Positions 12,325-23,100 of a DNA stretch of 64,000 bases are shown in pieces (within the stretch, counting starts at the first letter, position 1; every line of letters begins with the position of its first letter). Both the position numbers and the translations under genes were made by a program. The notes under the pieces were generated by a model, which worked only from the letters and a program-made list of their open reading frames with translations, had not been told where the DNA came from and ran no database searches. Origin of the DNA: Tillus elongatus (taxonomy: Eukaryota > Arthropoda > Insecta > Coleoptera > Cleridae); contig OZ023269.1 of the NCBI GenBank assembly GCA_964006375.1, positions 6,642,426 through 6,706,425 on the forward strand, read 5' to 3'.

Positions 12325-13461
12325 TTTTTTTTGCCTTAAGGCTCGTCCGCGTGTTTGCCACCCCGATAGCATCGCAGCCTGTGGCTTATTGTGCACGCCC
12401 TTTGTATTTTCTACTCCACTCATTCCAAACTCACTGTGCCTTGAAATAGTCTGCACAGCAATTGGTAGGCTGAAGTGTTATACTGCTCTGTCTCCGGTCT
12501 AGGCTGTCCGTAGATCAGCTGTTTTTGCGGTCCAGAGCTTTACACTAGCACAAGATGTGCTGGGCTGATTCCTCCCCCTCGACGCAGATTTTTCTTAGCA
12601 GCCATGTGTCCCGTCAAGAGTCCTGTTATATTCCTGAGCTGTCCTTTGCTAATATTTAGCAGCTCCACAGCTCTCTTTGGACTGGGTTGCCCAATTAATG
12701 ACTTCCCGTGTTTGAGCCCTGGACAATCTGCCCAGTATGCATTGTGCTATTCCCTGACCCAGGACTAGATGGTTCCCCTGGCCGTACCTTTCGATAAGCC
12801 CAGGTGCCATAAATGGTTCTCCTGATCCTTACTTCGCGAGACTGTCAGCTTCTTCATTGCCTTTAACCCCCGAGTGATCTGGCACCCAGATGAGCGTGAC
12901 CTCATTCCGCCCAGCCAGGTCGCTCGTCTCGTCTCGGCATTCACTTAGCAGCCTGGAATTTACCCGTGGGCTACTTAGCGCCTTAAGGGCTACCTGGCTG
13001 TATGTGGCTATGAGGATCTGCTTGTTGGTGTAGCCCCTCCTCTTGTTCTCTCGTACGCAATACAAGATGGTGCACATTTTGTCCTGAAAGACCGCTGCGA
13101 GGGAAATACTGTGACTTACCCTCGATCTTTACGAATAAACGCCTGCCCCCGTCCCACGCACCCCGCCGGATCCATCTGTGAACCAGACGAGCGCGTCCCG
13201 TGGTAAACGCGGCGTCTCTCCCCGCCATGCCACGCGGTCGGGGATTACCACTGTAAACTTGTTATATCTGCAGATTCTCGAGTCCCGCGAAGTCTGACCT
13301 CATTTCAAGCATGGGCTCCTTTACGATCTCCTGAATTTTGCAGTGGCCCCTATGCAGCCCGGGTTGGTCTATCTATCATTGCAGGCTAGTCTGTATAGTC
13401 CTAGCCTGGCCTCCCCATAATAACTAAATGTAGGGGGGGGGGGGGCAGATCCAGCAACAGT
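12325..13461 (-). mobile_element. LINE-B copy 1 (RNase H-bearing), inserted in hAT remnant
   Basis: Flanked by an 11 bp duplication GAGTTAACGTT (12314-12324 and 13462-13472), with the poly(T) tail at the left as expected for a minus-strand insertion. The RNase H domain reads WVPDHSGVKGNEEADSLAK near 12900. Downstream is the Cys-rich C-terminal region. The 3' tail carries the GCGGACGAGCC-type sequence common to the family. It is 5'-truncated within the region before RNase H and has frameshifts. Confidence 0.88.
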
Positions 13462-13472
13462 GAGTTAACGTT

Positions 13473-13860
13473 ATAAAACTCCAAAATTTATATCGGATTG
13501 ATCTTGAGGATGATCAACAAGAAGAATGTTTTTTTTAAACAATTCTTGATGTCACGTGAAAACAAAATGAGTTTAAGGCAACTTACCTATTTATTAGAGA
13601 AATAATTTGAAGGAAGCATTTCCATATACGAAAATAGCATTACATATGTTCCTGTAACTGCAGTGACAAATTGCAGTGCAGAACGCCCGTTTTTCGTACT
13701 CAAAAGAATTAAAAATTATCTACGTTCACGTGCAAGCGAATAACGCTTGAACAGTTTAGCCATCCCTTATATAGAAGCCGACTTACAAAATCCGTTAATT
13801 ATGAGAGTGTCATTGATGAATTTGTCAACCAATTAATGCATCGCAAAAAACATTAAATAT
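13473..13860 (+). mobile_element. hAT/ZMYM1-like transposase remnant, C-terminal dimerisation end
   Basis: After the LINE-B insertion the plus strand encodes VPVTAVTNCSAERPFSVLKR, IKNYLRSRASE and RLNSLAIPYIEADL with frameshifts. The PVT-x-x-x-x-C-S-A-E-R-x-F-S-x-L-K-x-I-K-x-Y-L-R-S run is the hAT C-terminal dimerisation motif. Stops and shifts show it is a pseudogene. Confidence 0.7.
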
Positions 13861-13904
13861 GTAATATATTGTGTTTATTCTTTTATGTAGCCCTTTTCTT
13901 GTTA

Positions 13905-14085
13905 CCCATCTTCACAATATGACACCTGACTGGGGAGTGTCCTGTGATTATTCTCAAGTCGTTTCTGTTCAATCCACGAAACAATTCAGACTTCTCTGTT
14001 GATATGGTGATGTACCGTTTTGACTGCCTTAAGCCTAATGTTTTTCTCCAGTATGACAGCATTTGATTCCTCTCCCAAATATAAA
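13905..14085 (-). mobile_element. LINE fragment downstream of RNase H (I/LOA-type)
   Basis: Minus-strand translation gives LYIWERNQMLSYWRKTLGLR, QSKRYIT, then DLRIITGHSPVRCHIVKMGN. The W...QSK.FI and RxxLRxxTGHxPxxxHLxKMG pattern is the C-terminal region after RNase H in I-type LINEs. Unrelated in detail to LINE-B. It ends near 13905. Confidence 0.55.
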
Positions 14086-14087
14086 GT

Positions 14088-14686
14088 TCATTCCTTACAT
14101 GACTTTTTGTTAGTCCACAATAGGGCTCTGGGCTGGTGTTGTGACAAGCGACACTTCACGGCAGGATAAATACGACCATACAAAAAGGCTTCAAAAATTT
14201 TAGCAAAATTACATAGGATAGCTATAGGCCTGTAGCTGCTGACCCTCAAACGGTCCCCAAACTTAAAAACAGGACAGATCCGAGCAACCTTCCAAACCTC
14301 AGGGAAGCAATGTGTGCGCAGTGACAAGTTAAACAGGGTTCTAAGAGGTTTGAGAAGAGCATGCGCACAGTCCTTAATCAAGAAGGATGGCACCAAATCT
14401 GGTCCAGCAGTAAACTTGTTCTTGAGGTTCTTGATGGCTTTAAGAATTTCCTTATCACCAATCACTTTCACACTGACTGCCATATATGATGGTCCAAAGG
14501 TATCCACCAGTTCACTGATGTATTGAGGATGGTACATACTTTTAAAATAGTTTCCAAAACAGTTAACAATTGTTTGAGGCTTATTATAATCCATGCCATT
14601 TTCGTCACACAGTACTTGGAATGTTACTTGCTCGCCTCCTTTCCTGTATGTGATACCAAAATCTAGAGGGATCAACCTTAAGAGAC
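14088..14686 (-). mobile_element. LINE-D copy 1, RT N-terminal half
   Basis: Minus strand open frame with KAIKNLKNKFTAGPDLVPSF, LRTHCFPEVWKVARICPVF, then SSYRPIAILCNFAKIFE. These are the fingers-side RT blocks of a CR1/Jockey-group LINE. It stops before the palm (no xADD box here). A hAT-type element separates it from its endonuclease half at 15543-16625. Confidence 0.85.
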
Positions 14687-15542
14687 TCTTGGATTAGAGG
14701 TGTGCGAAGCTTCGAAATTACGAACCGAACCCGAACTCGAACCGAACCTTCGGTTCGAAAATGTGTTCGCACTAGCGATGATGAAGTTGTTCGAAGTTCG
14801 AAATATGTAATTCTCCAAAATAGTTCGAAGTTCGTTGCTCAAAAATGCTTTGAAATTTAACTTTACAGGCATTGAATGCTGCCAAAGATAGCGAAGTTGC
14901 GGCCCCGTTAACTCGGTAGCGGCGCTTTAAACTCGTTATCGGTCTCATTGAGTGGATAGCGTAATTTTATGAGATTTCACTCATGCATATTTTTGATAGT
15001 TGGTGGGCACATTGAGACACGACGGAGCCATTTAGCAATAACAGAATTATTTTTCTTATATATCTTAGCCTCCCAACACCTTTTTCAGTAACAACATTAT
15101 GATGGCGGTGTTCGAAAGCGATCGGTAACGTAAATTTTCAGAATTTATGAGGATAATTGCAGACTGACTTTGGAAAACACTGGTTTCAACATGATTTATT
15201 TCACCATGAGCCAAAACCATCAGCACCAGAAGGCATTTTCACCCAATCAACCTGCAAATTTGCCGAACTCTTCCTTTTTGTTAAAAGAATGGGAATCTTT
15301 CACATATCAAATATTGTATGTTACAATATTCCTAAATTTTGTGTTTAAGGAAATGATATATGAACACTGAAGAATTTTGGGTAGTTCGATGTTCGATTTT
15401 GAATTTCTAAGAAGTTCGAAGTTCGACTGTGAACCTTAGACATACTATTTCAGAGGTTCGAAGTTCGAGGCAACATATTTGCTTGGGTTCGTTCATAGTT
15501 CGGTTCGAACAAAACATGGGTTCGCACACCTCTATCTTGGAT
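14687..15542. repeat. 8 bp target duplication pair around the hAT-type element
   Basis: TCTTGGAT at 14687-14694 and again at 15535-15542, identical. An 8 bp duplication is the hallmark of hAT insertion. Confidence 0.95.
14695..15534 (-). mobile_element. Non-autonomous hAT-type element, 840 bp
   Basis: Perfect 14 bp termini TAGAGGTGTGCGAA...TTCGCACACCTCTA with an exact 8 bp target duplication. Subterminal regions on both sides are thick with short TTCGAA/GTTCGAAGTTCG motifs, about ten in each flank, likely transposase-binding clusters. The interior has no transposase homology. It splits LINE-D copy 1. A second, truncated copy lies at 30645-31171. Confidence 0.92.
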
Positions 15543-16640
15543 ATACTCAGCATATGCCTCTTGTAGCTTGTTTTTAACTATAGATCTAAGAAGACTATAC
15601 TCTGCATGATCACTGTCACGTTTATGCCTCATATATCTTGCATAGCACCTCTCCTTATTTTTTATATAATTTATTACTTCATTAGTAAACCAGGGAGGAA
15701 ATTTTCTAGATGACCTCTTGCACTGAGGAAACATGTTGTTCAAAGATACTGTAGTCTGCCGTAAAAGTAACTACAAGCCTCATCAGCGGTAGTAAAGGAC
15801 TCCAGTTGAGACCAATCTTCATCAAGTATTGCAGCATACAGTGCAGGGTAATTGGCCTTTCGAAAGTTGTAAGAGACCTGATTGTTAGATGGAAAGTATT
15901 TAGGACCATTGTAATTCTTCCTGAATTTAGGAAATATCCCTAAAGCAGGGTAATATGCATCCTCGGGCACTAGTGGATCCATATCATGGAGAACCGAGCA
16001 ATTACAACTGGCAAGCACAAGGTCAAGCAGCCTATTGTTTCTATTGGAAATATTAACCTGTGACGGATTTAAAAAACTTGAAAAATCATGGATAGCTTTG
16101 GTTTTAACATCAGTAATTTGTCCATAAATAAACTGAGGTGCATTAAAATCACCAATAATAACCAAATTTTCCAACAGCAGAATGACAGACTGTTCCAGCA
16201 CATTAAGGAAAACTTCAAGCTGCGCTGCTGACACATATGGTGCTATATATATACAAACCACATGAAACACAATCTGATCCAAAGTGCACCTGCACGCAAC
16301 AATATCAATAACTGGTACTGCCTCTAGAATAGCAGATAAATCTACTTGAGCCACTTGAACATCACAATGAATTGCCAAAAGTACTCCTCCACCAGATCTC
16401 TTAGTAGTAACATCCAGTCTTCCATCTGCCCTAAATACACTGTATGAACGCGGAAAGAGCTCAGAATCACCAATGTCAGACTGTAAATTAGTTTCACTAA
16501 GAGCAATTATCTTGAATTCAGACAATCGGCACAAGCCTAGATAGATATCTTCTGTTTTAGTACGTAAACCACGAGAATTCTGGTAATAAATTGGTATCTT
16601 AACACTGTTGGACTGATCTAGATTAAAGAAGCAATAGTCG
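15543..16640 (-). mobile_element. LINE-D copy 1, endonuclease half
   Basis: Minus strand. The EEP domain starts with IYYQNSRGLRTKTEDIY near 16600, then LSEFKIIALSETNL, RSGGGVLLAI, VIIGDFNAPQF and LDLVLAS. A frameshift near 15740 leads into the linker KFPPWFTNEVINYIKNKERC. The SDH motif is degraded. Codon frame is otherwise long (264 residues), so decay is recent. The element continues past the hAT insertion into the RT half at 14088-14686. Confidence 0.88.
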
Positions 16641-16925
16641 GAACACTGTTAACATTCTTAATCTTGAGGTTTGCTTCACCATAATCCACCCTCTCCGCCT
16701 CAATTCACTGACCACAGACTTCGAGTATGCACTTTGCCTAGGGGTTCTGTCCTGCCTAACTCTGACATTATGATACAAATGATCATCCTTGAGTCTTCCA
16801 GTCCTGCACAGAATACAAGATACTAGATAACAAAAGTAGCCCAATTTGCGACTCTGCGCTTTTTTTTGAAAAAAAACTCGCAACAAAAGATATCCCATTT
16901 TGCGATACATCGCACAATCTGGCAA
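16641..16925 (-). mobile_element. LINE-D copy 1, ORF1 C-terminus
   Basis: Minus-strand frames read VRQDRTPRQSAYSKSVVSEL, RRR, then after a frameshift GEANLKIKNVNSVPTIA. The (K/D)RTPxxxxYxxxVxxELxxR...GExNLxIxxxxxVPxI pattern ends many insect LINE ORF1 proteins. It lies directly 5' of the endonuclease, as expected. Beyond about 16815 the homology fades. Confidence 0.55.
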
Positions 16926-17281
16926 CTCTACTCATACAACAGATCAAGCACAAACCACACCGATCTGGAAATAATGCAGCCCAAATACTACGTGTCTCAG
17001 CGTTATTTTATGTAGGGCCGCGGGAGGTGAGACGATGAGCGCGGGCGGCCCGACCAGTGCACACACCGTCTTTAAGCGATCCAGCTAAATGAAGATGACT
17101 CGGCGAGATTTTGTTGTGTCTTCGATTGGTTCGCTCTGAGCTTATTCTCACGTATAAACGTAAACTCATAGTAGGCTACGTCGAGTGCTATGGATAGTAT
17201 TTAACTACTAGAATTAATGGATTATCGATAAAATCTATTTCACGTAATTTTACAATGTCTAAAATATATATATTTTTCATA
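16926..17281. other. Unassigned spacer
   Basis: Moderately GC-rich around 17010-17130, AT-rich afterwards. No exon or repeat family recognised. Confidence 0.4.
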
Positions 17282-18441
17282 TTTCAACAACACACCACGA
17301 GGGCTTACAGCCTAAATACTATCGTACCGTGGGTGTCGACAAGGAGGAAAGAGGCACCTTGTTAATTCTGGACTTGAAGGTTTGGTGGTTCGGAGAAGGA
17401 AAAACATGTGCGGGCAAGGAATTCCACAACTTGGAAGACCTCGGGACAAAAGAGCGGGCATAACCGGATGTTCTATGTCTGGTGACCTGGATAGTAATAG
17501 GGTGCATTAGCTCTGTTCCCCTGGTAGATCTGTTGGGGGTAGCAGGTGGAGGAACCATGAAAGAAAGCTCCCCTGAGCAGTGCCCGTGCAGATATCTATA
17601 AAAGAGAGAGAGAGAGAGAGAGAGAGAGGTCACTAACGGCACGTCGGTGGGCAAGGGATGGCGATGCGGTGCTATCGGGGCGGCAAGGCCGCGGACGAGC
17701 CCTGAGGGAACAAAAAAAAGGGATGGCGACCTTTGGGTGAGAGTAGGGTCACCAATGAGACATATAGCTCTCTTCTGAATGGATTCCAGGATAGCGAGTG
17801 TAGAAGCGGCAGCAGCACCCCAGATGTGCGAGCAGTATTCGAGGCTTGGCCTTATTTGTGAAGTATACAAGGTATAGAGATTAGCTGGTGAAAATTATTT
17901 GCAAGCCTGGAAGAGGAAACCTAATTTCTTAGTAGCCACTTCTGCAATTAATGTGACATGTTGGTGCCAATTCAGATTTCGATCCACAGAAATGCCAACA
18001 AGTGAAAAGGACTCATTACTTTGAATAACTTGGTTGTTCATTGTGATGGGTCTAGGGCTGGTGTATCCCTGATGAGATAGAAGGCAAGACAGATTTGTTG
18101 GAATTGAATTGTACAAGATTTCTACTTCCTCAGTCCAATATTTTTTGGAGATCCACAGAGACAGAACCCTCCATGAGTCTGCGATCCTCATCTAATTGGG
18201 CTAAAGAGACAGGCTTAGAATACTGTATATATATGAGTGGAGGGTGCTGTCATCCGCGCAACTGTGAACTGGGTTGGATGTGCTAGAGAGGTCATTGATG
18301 TAGAGAAGAAACAAAGTAGGGGCTAAAACTAAACCTTGAGGGACTCCTGCAATAATTGGATAGTTTAGAGGAATGGCAATCCACAACAGAAATGCTCTGG
18401 TTGGAGAGGAAATTTGCTGTCCATGTACAGAGTTTTGGTGA
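17282..18441 (-). mobile_element. LINE-A copy 3, 3' half
   Basis: Minus strand. The 3' end has PTVR-stop and LWNSLPAHVFP near 17400, then EYCSHIWGAAAASTL near 17840, ISVDRNLNWHQHVT near 17990, and NAGVPQG-like remnants (IIAGVPQGLVLAPTLFLLYI) near 18350. It is cut off inside the palm domain. A 55 bp LINE-B tail is inserted at 17665-17719. Many stops. Confidence 0.88.
17665..17719 (+). mobile_element. LINE-B tail-only insertion in LINE-A copy 3
   Basis: 55 bp containing GCTATCGGGGCGGCAAGGCC, GCGGACGAGCCCTGAGGG and an A-tail. It is flanked by a perfect 10 bp duplication GGGATGGCGA (17655-17664, 17720-17729). An extremely 5'-truncated retrotransposition. Confidence 0.92.
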
Positions 18442-18759
18442 AATGTAAATAATTTTTTTTGGCAGTTCTGCAGCTCTTATGCACCAACCGCTACTGCAAT
18501 ATACTACTCTGGGATTGAGTCACCATGTATTTCCTACGAGTGTACGGCATGTCCAGGTTGCCACTGTGCCTCTCGAAAGAGTTTTAACAAAGGAATAAAA
18601 GATTAGACAAATGCACTAGTCCAAATGGAAAGCACTTTAAAGGGGATTGAGCGTTTCTTGTTTAAAAATTTAATAAATAAATTTTAAAAAATAAGATTGG
18701 TTTCTTTTGGGTACTTCCTCGTATGTATGCATAATATGTGCATTTCTGCACACGTGTGT
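18442..18759. other. Unassigned spacer
   Basis: No exon or recognised repeat between the LINE-A truncation and the SINE target duplication. Confidence 0.4.
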
Positions 18760-18770
18760 ACATCCGTATT

Positions 18771-19119
18771 AAGAACCTCGGTGGTTCAGGGATAAGAACG
18801 TGTGCTTCTGAACCAAAGGGTACTGGGTTCGATCCCGGGGTACTCATTTCAGTTTTTCAGTACAAACTGTAACATTAACATCAGCCGAGGTTGTGGCATT
18901 GTATTTGAGCAAGTTGAATGTGTGCACGTTCCGCCCTTCGCAGGGGGCGTAAAGCCGTCGGTCCCGTGTCCATGCGATGTTGGGCACCTTAAAGATCTCT
19001 GTCCGCCTTACAGAAAGGCAGGATAGTGAGGTGAAACTGCTCCCTGGCGTCGGTGATTGGCCATAGTCGCGGAAATAGGCCGACGTTAAAGAAACAAAAC
19101 AAAACACACACACACACAC
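18771..19119 (+). mobile_element. tRNA-derived SINE copy 1
   Basis: Flanked by an 11 bp duplication ACATCCGTATT (18760-18770, 19120-19130). The head is tRNA-like: A-box region GGTTCAGGGATAAGAACG, B box GGGTTCGATCCC. The body contains GGGGGCGTAAAGCCGTCGGT and CATGCGATGTTGGGCAC. The 3' part GGCCGACGTTAAAGAAAC is followed by an AAAC/CA-repeat tail. Three full copies are in the window. Internal Pol III promoter expected. The body resembles central domains of invertebrate SINEs, from memory only. Confidence 0.92.
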
Positions 19120-19259
19120 ACATCCGTATTGTAAGATCCATGTAATTGGTCCATTGGTCTGTCTTCGTCGTGTAAATAAATAAATGAAATTAGAGATTTA
19201 AGGGCACAAGCGTTGACAGTAAAAAAAATCATGTTAACAAGTTATTAAATAATACAAGT

Positions 19260-19555
19260 AAAAATTTAAAAAATATAAAACCCACTTTATTAGGGATAAC
19301 TCAAAAATGCATATCACGATGCCACCATTTGTTACGTGTTATCGGAGGTTAATTAAGAATAAATCAAAAACTACTGGTCAGATCTTGATCAAATTTATAT
19401 GGGACCACATGAGAAGCACCAGCTTTTAAATAAAAAAAGGATCATTAAAATCGGTTCACCTAGAAAAAAGTTCTGAGGTAACACACATAAAAATAAAAAA
19501 AGTACAGTCGAATTGAGAACCTCCTCCTTTTTTTGAAGTCGGTTAAAAATAACAC
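19260..19555. repeat. Dispersed insect-type repeat fragment
   Basis: Contains ACTACTGGTCAGATCTTGATC, a GGGACCACATGAGAAGCA block and ends GAACCTCCTCCTTTTTTTGA-AGTCGGTTAAAA. This ending is, as I recall, common in insect genomes, but I cannot name the class. It abuts the MTMR14 poly(A) region. Confidence 0.4.
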
Positions 19556-19996
19556 ATATTTATCAAAGAACTCTTTATTGAATAAGAAGCGTAAATGAAC
19601 TATCACAGCTCTTACAGTCTTTTCTGTTATAAACTTCAGTCATTTTTAAACATTAATTGGGCATTGTATTTTAAAACAATCCACAAAACATTGAAACAGA
19701 ACAAACAAAATAACTTAACTAAATATTTTTTAATCAGACTTACTTTTTGTAACTTCAGTCATTTTTAACATTCAATAAAAACATGTTATCACAAACAGTA
19801 TTATAAAATATTGGAAAAAACTGGGAAAACATTAACACTTACATAAAACAGTGTGCTATTTGACAAACTTTGGTCAATTATTATTATCACTTCCAATATT
19901 TTACTTTTTAACAAAAAACAAAATGAACACAACGTAAATATGAACACAATCAAACAACAAATAATCTTAAAACTATGACCAACTGGTAACTACAGT
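19556..19996 (-). terminator. MTMR14 3'UTR with poly(A) signal
   Basis: AT-rich sequence after the stop codon. On the minus strand AATAAA lies at 19579-19574, 420 bp after the stop, so cleavage near 19555 is likely. A dispersed insect-type repeat begins immediately beyond it. Confidence 0.6.
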
Positions 19997-20147
19997 CTAT
20001 TGCTCTGCAGCCTGCTTAAAAAATCTGGCCCAGTCATTGAAAAAACTGCGGCGTGGTGGAATAAGACTACCATACTCCACTGTTCCTACAGTCTTATAAT
20101 ACATCTCATAAAAGAGTTTTTTCACTCCTAGGAGGCAACGTATGCGT
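19997..20147 (-). CDS. MTMR14: MTMR14 terminal coding exon 8
   Basis: 151 nt from TTTTAG to the TAG stop. It codes for RIRCLLGVKKLFYEMYY and ends SFFNDWARFFKQAAEQ. The leading R-x-x-x-L..V...F...Y pattern resembles the conserved C-terminal helix of MTMR14 proteins. In phase with exon 7. The 3'UTR then runs to about 19556. Confidence 0.8.
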
Positions 20148-23100
20148 CTAAAATAAAAATATATTTAATTAGTAAAACTCCTAATCAAATCTCCACTACC
20201 TATTTAAATTATAAAAAAGCTGCGCAATTTAAGAATTTTTACATCATATTTTCAAAAGTCACCTATCTTTTACTGATTCCGATTTTTTTTAATAAAATTC
20301 GGTCTTATCTTTTCTGGTCTTATTTTAATTAGATATATAAAAATACTCTTCCATTGTCACTTTCTAAGCTGAATTAGATAACGTCCACGAATTTTGAATA
20401 GGAGATTTCATCTCCAAGAAACCATATCAACCTAATATTTGTTTAATACGGCCCTGTTATATTACAAAATATAAAACCACTTTCAAATCTAAACTAGAGG
20501 ATGTATCATTTGTAATGTTTAAATATGTTTTTTTTTTAAATTACATTTTATTTCAACAACACATCACGAGGGCTTAGAGCCTAAATACTATCGTACCGTG
20601 GGTGTCGACAAGGAGGAAAGAGGCAACTTGTTAATTCTGGACTTGAAGGTTTGGAGGTTCGGAGGAGAAGGAAAAACATGTGCCGTCAAGGAGTTCCACA
20701 ACTTTGAAGTTCTCAGGACAAAAGAGCGGGCATAACAAGATATTCTATGTCTGGTGATCTGGACAGTAAAAGGGTGCATTCGCTCTGTTCCCCTGGTAGA
20801 TCTGTTGGGGGCAGCAGGTGGAAGAACTATGAAAGAAAGCTTCTCTGAGCAGTGCCCGTGCAGATATCTATAAAAGAGAGAGAGAGGTCACCAACGGCAC
20901 GCCAGTGGGCAAGGGATGGCAGCCTTTGAGTGAGGGTAGGGTCACCGATGAGATGTGTAACTCTCTTCTGAATGGAGTCCAGAGTGTAGAAGCGTTTCAG
21001 TGCTATCGGGCGGCAAGGACGCGGACGAGCCCTGAGGGAAAAAAAGTGTTGGAGCGGCAGCGGCACCCCAGATGTGGGAGCAGTATTCGAGGTTTGACCT
21101 TATTTGTGAAGTATATAAGGTATAGAGATTAGCTGGTGAAAAGTATTTGCGAGCCCAGAAGAGGAAACCTAATTTCTTAGAAGCCGCTTCTGCAATTGAT
21201 GTGACATGTTGGTGCCAATTGAGATTTCGATCCACAGAAATGCCAACAAGTGAAACGAACTCATTACTTTGAATAACTTGGTTGTTCATTGTGATGGGAC
21301 TAGGGCTGGTGTGTCTCCTATGAGATAGAAAGCAAGACTGAGATTTGGTGGAGTTGAATTGTATAAGATTTCTACTTCCCCAGTCTAATATTTTTTGGAG
21401 ATCCACGGAGATAGAACCCTCCATGAAACAGGTTTAGAATATTGTATATTTGAGTGGAGGGTGCTGTCATCCGCGTAACTGTGAACTGGGTTGGATGTGC
21501 TAGAGAGGAGGTCAGGTCAGGTCGTAGGGGCTAAAGCTGAACCTTCAGAGACTTCTGCATTAATTGGATACAGTTTAGAGGAATGGCCACCCGTCCCAAC
21601 AGAAATGCTCCGGTTGGAGGGGAAATTTGCTGTCCAGGTACAGAGTTTTGGTGGTGGGCCATAGGCCGGAAGTTTATTAAGCAGCGCTGTGTGCCAGACG
21701 TGGGACAATCTGGGATTAACCGTGTAGTTCAATAGACTTGCTCCAAGAATGGGTGACAAAAAAAAGGAGGTCGGCAGTTGATCTGCGCTGACAGAATCCA
21801 TACTGCCTGTCGTGGATTAGACTGTGTTTTTCAAGAAATTTTAGTAATTCAGTGTTTATATACTTTTCCATCACTTTAGAGATGACTGAAAGGAGAGAAA
21901 TAGGCCTGTAGTTGCTAGGAAGCGCTTTGGATCCTTTCTTGGGGACAGGTTATACTCGAGCAGTTTTCCAGTTACTAGGGAATATGCCCCTATTGTATTA
22001 TGTCTGAAATAGCCAAGTCTGGACAGGAGCAAGTTATGGTACGCATTTTTTGAGAAAACTGCTGGTATCTCCTTAAGACCAGAGGCTTTCCTGGTATTAA
22101 GAGAAGAAAGCATCTTTCGTACCTTTTTAGTTTTGAAAATGATATGTCATTTTATGCGCAACATTGGGGACTGTTGGTGGTTGAATGAACACTGCGAAGA
22201 ACTCCGCTGCTCTCCCTTGTGGATCGGTTTTTGAAGATCCTAGCCATTCCTTATTATGGACATTGAAGTCACCAAGATTAATGACATCGAAGGAAGGATA
22301 CTCAGAAATCATATTGTTTTTTTCAGAAAGGTGGTCGAAGAGCTGGACAAAGTTGTTGTCAGAATGTGACAGGTAAATGAATTTACTTGCAGGCCTGAGA
22401 GAGAGTTTCATCCAAAGTATGTCTTTTCTTCCAGCTTTTAAATTGGGGAGTCTGGTGCAGGGTAGATTGCTATGGACGTATGCGCACACACCTCCATACA
22501 ATCTAAAGGAAGTAAGGAGCTCATAGTGGCTGTTTTGGCACTGATTTGGGTTTCGGTGAGGAAGAGGAGTTGGGGCCTATTAGCCTGGAGAAAATGGTGA
22601 ATGGAGTTCAGACTAGAATTTAGGCCACATATATTCTAGAAGGATATGTTAAATCTTGATGCTGGCGCCCCCTGTACACCCCTCTCCCAAAGATCCGATT
22701 GAAGGGGTATTTTATCTCCGGAATCTTTTGTACAAGGAAGAGCCAGCATTTTTATTTGTAAGGGAATCCGACTCATACACCAGAACCGGAAACGTCCGTT
22801 GGAACTTCACTGGTCCCTTGATGTAAGGGATGGTACCTTTACTATCTCTCCGATTAGTCGCCTCGTACGACAGGCAGGAGTTACCTTAGGCCTATTCTTT
22901 TAGTTAGTCCCCGGACCCACAGGGGACATAACAAGGATGACACAACAGAAGTGGTGGTGGCATATCTTCATACTTATTTGATGTTACGGTTGTCAATGCT
23001 TGGCTACTGATGGAAAAAATTCACGGAAAAAGCAACGACTACAGTAGCTTGTTACCTAATAGAAGATATTTAGCTTTAGCTTTCCTAAAGTTATAGGGAC

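Noticed and set aside
18780..18845. Free-standing tRNA gene
   Set aside because: The A/B boxes belong to the SINE head, with the SINE body following and a target duplication outside.
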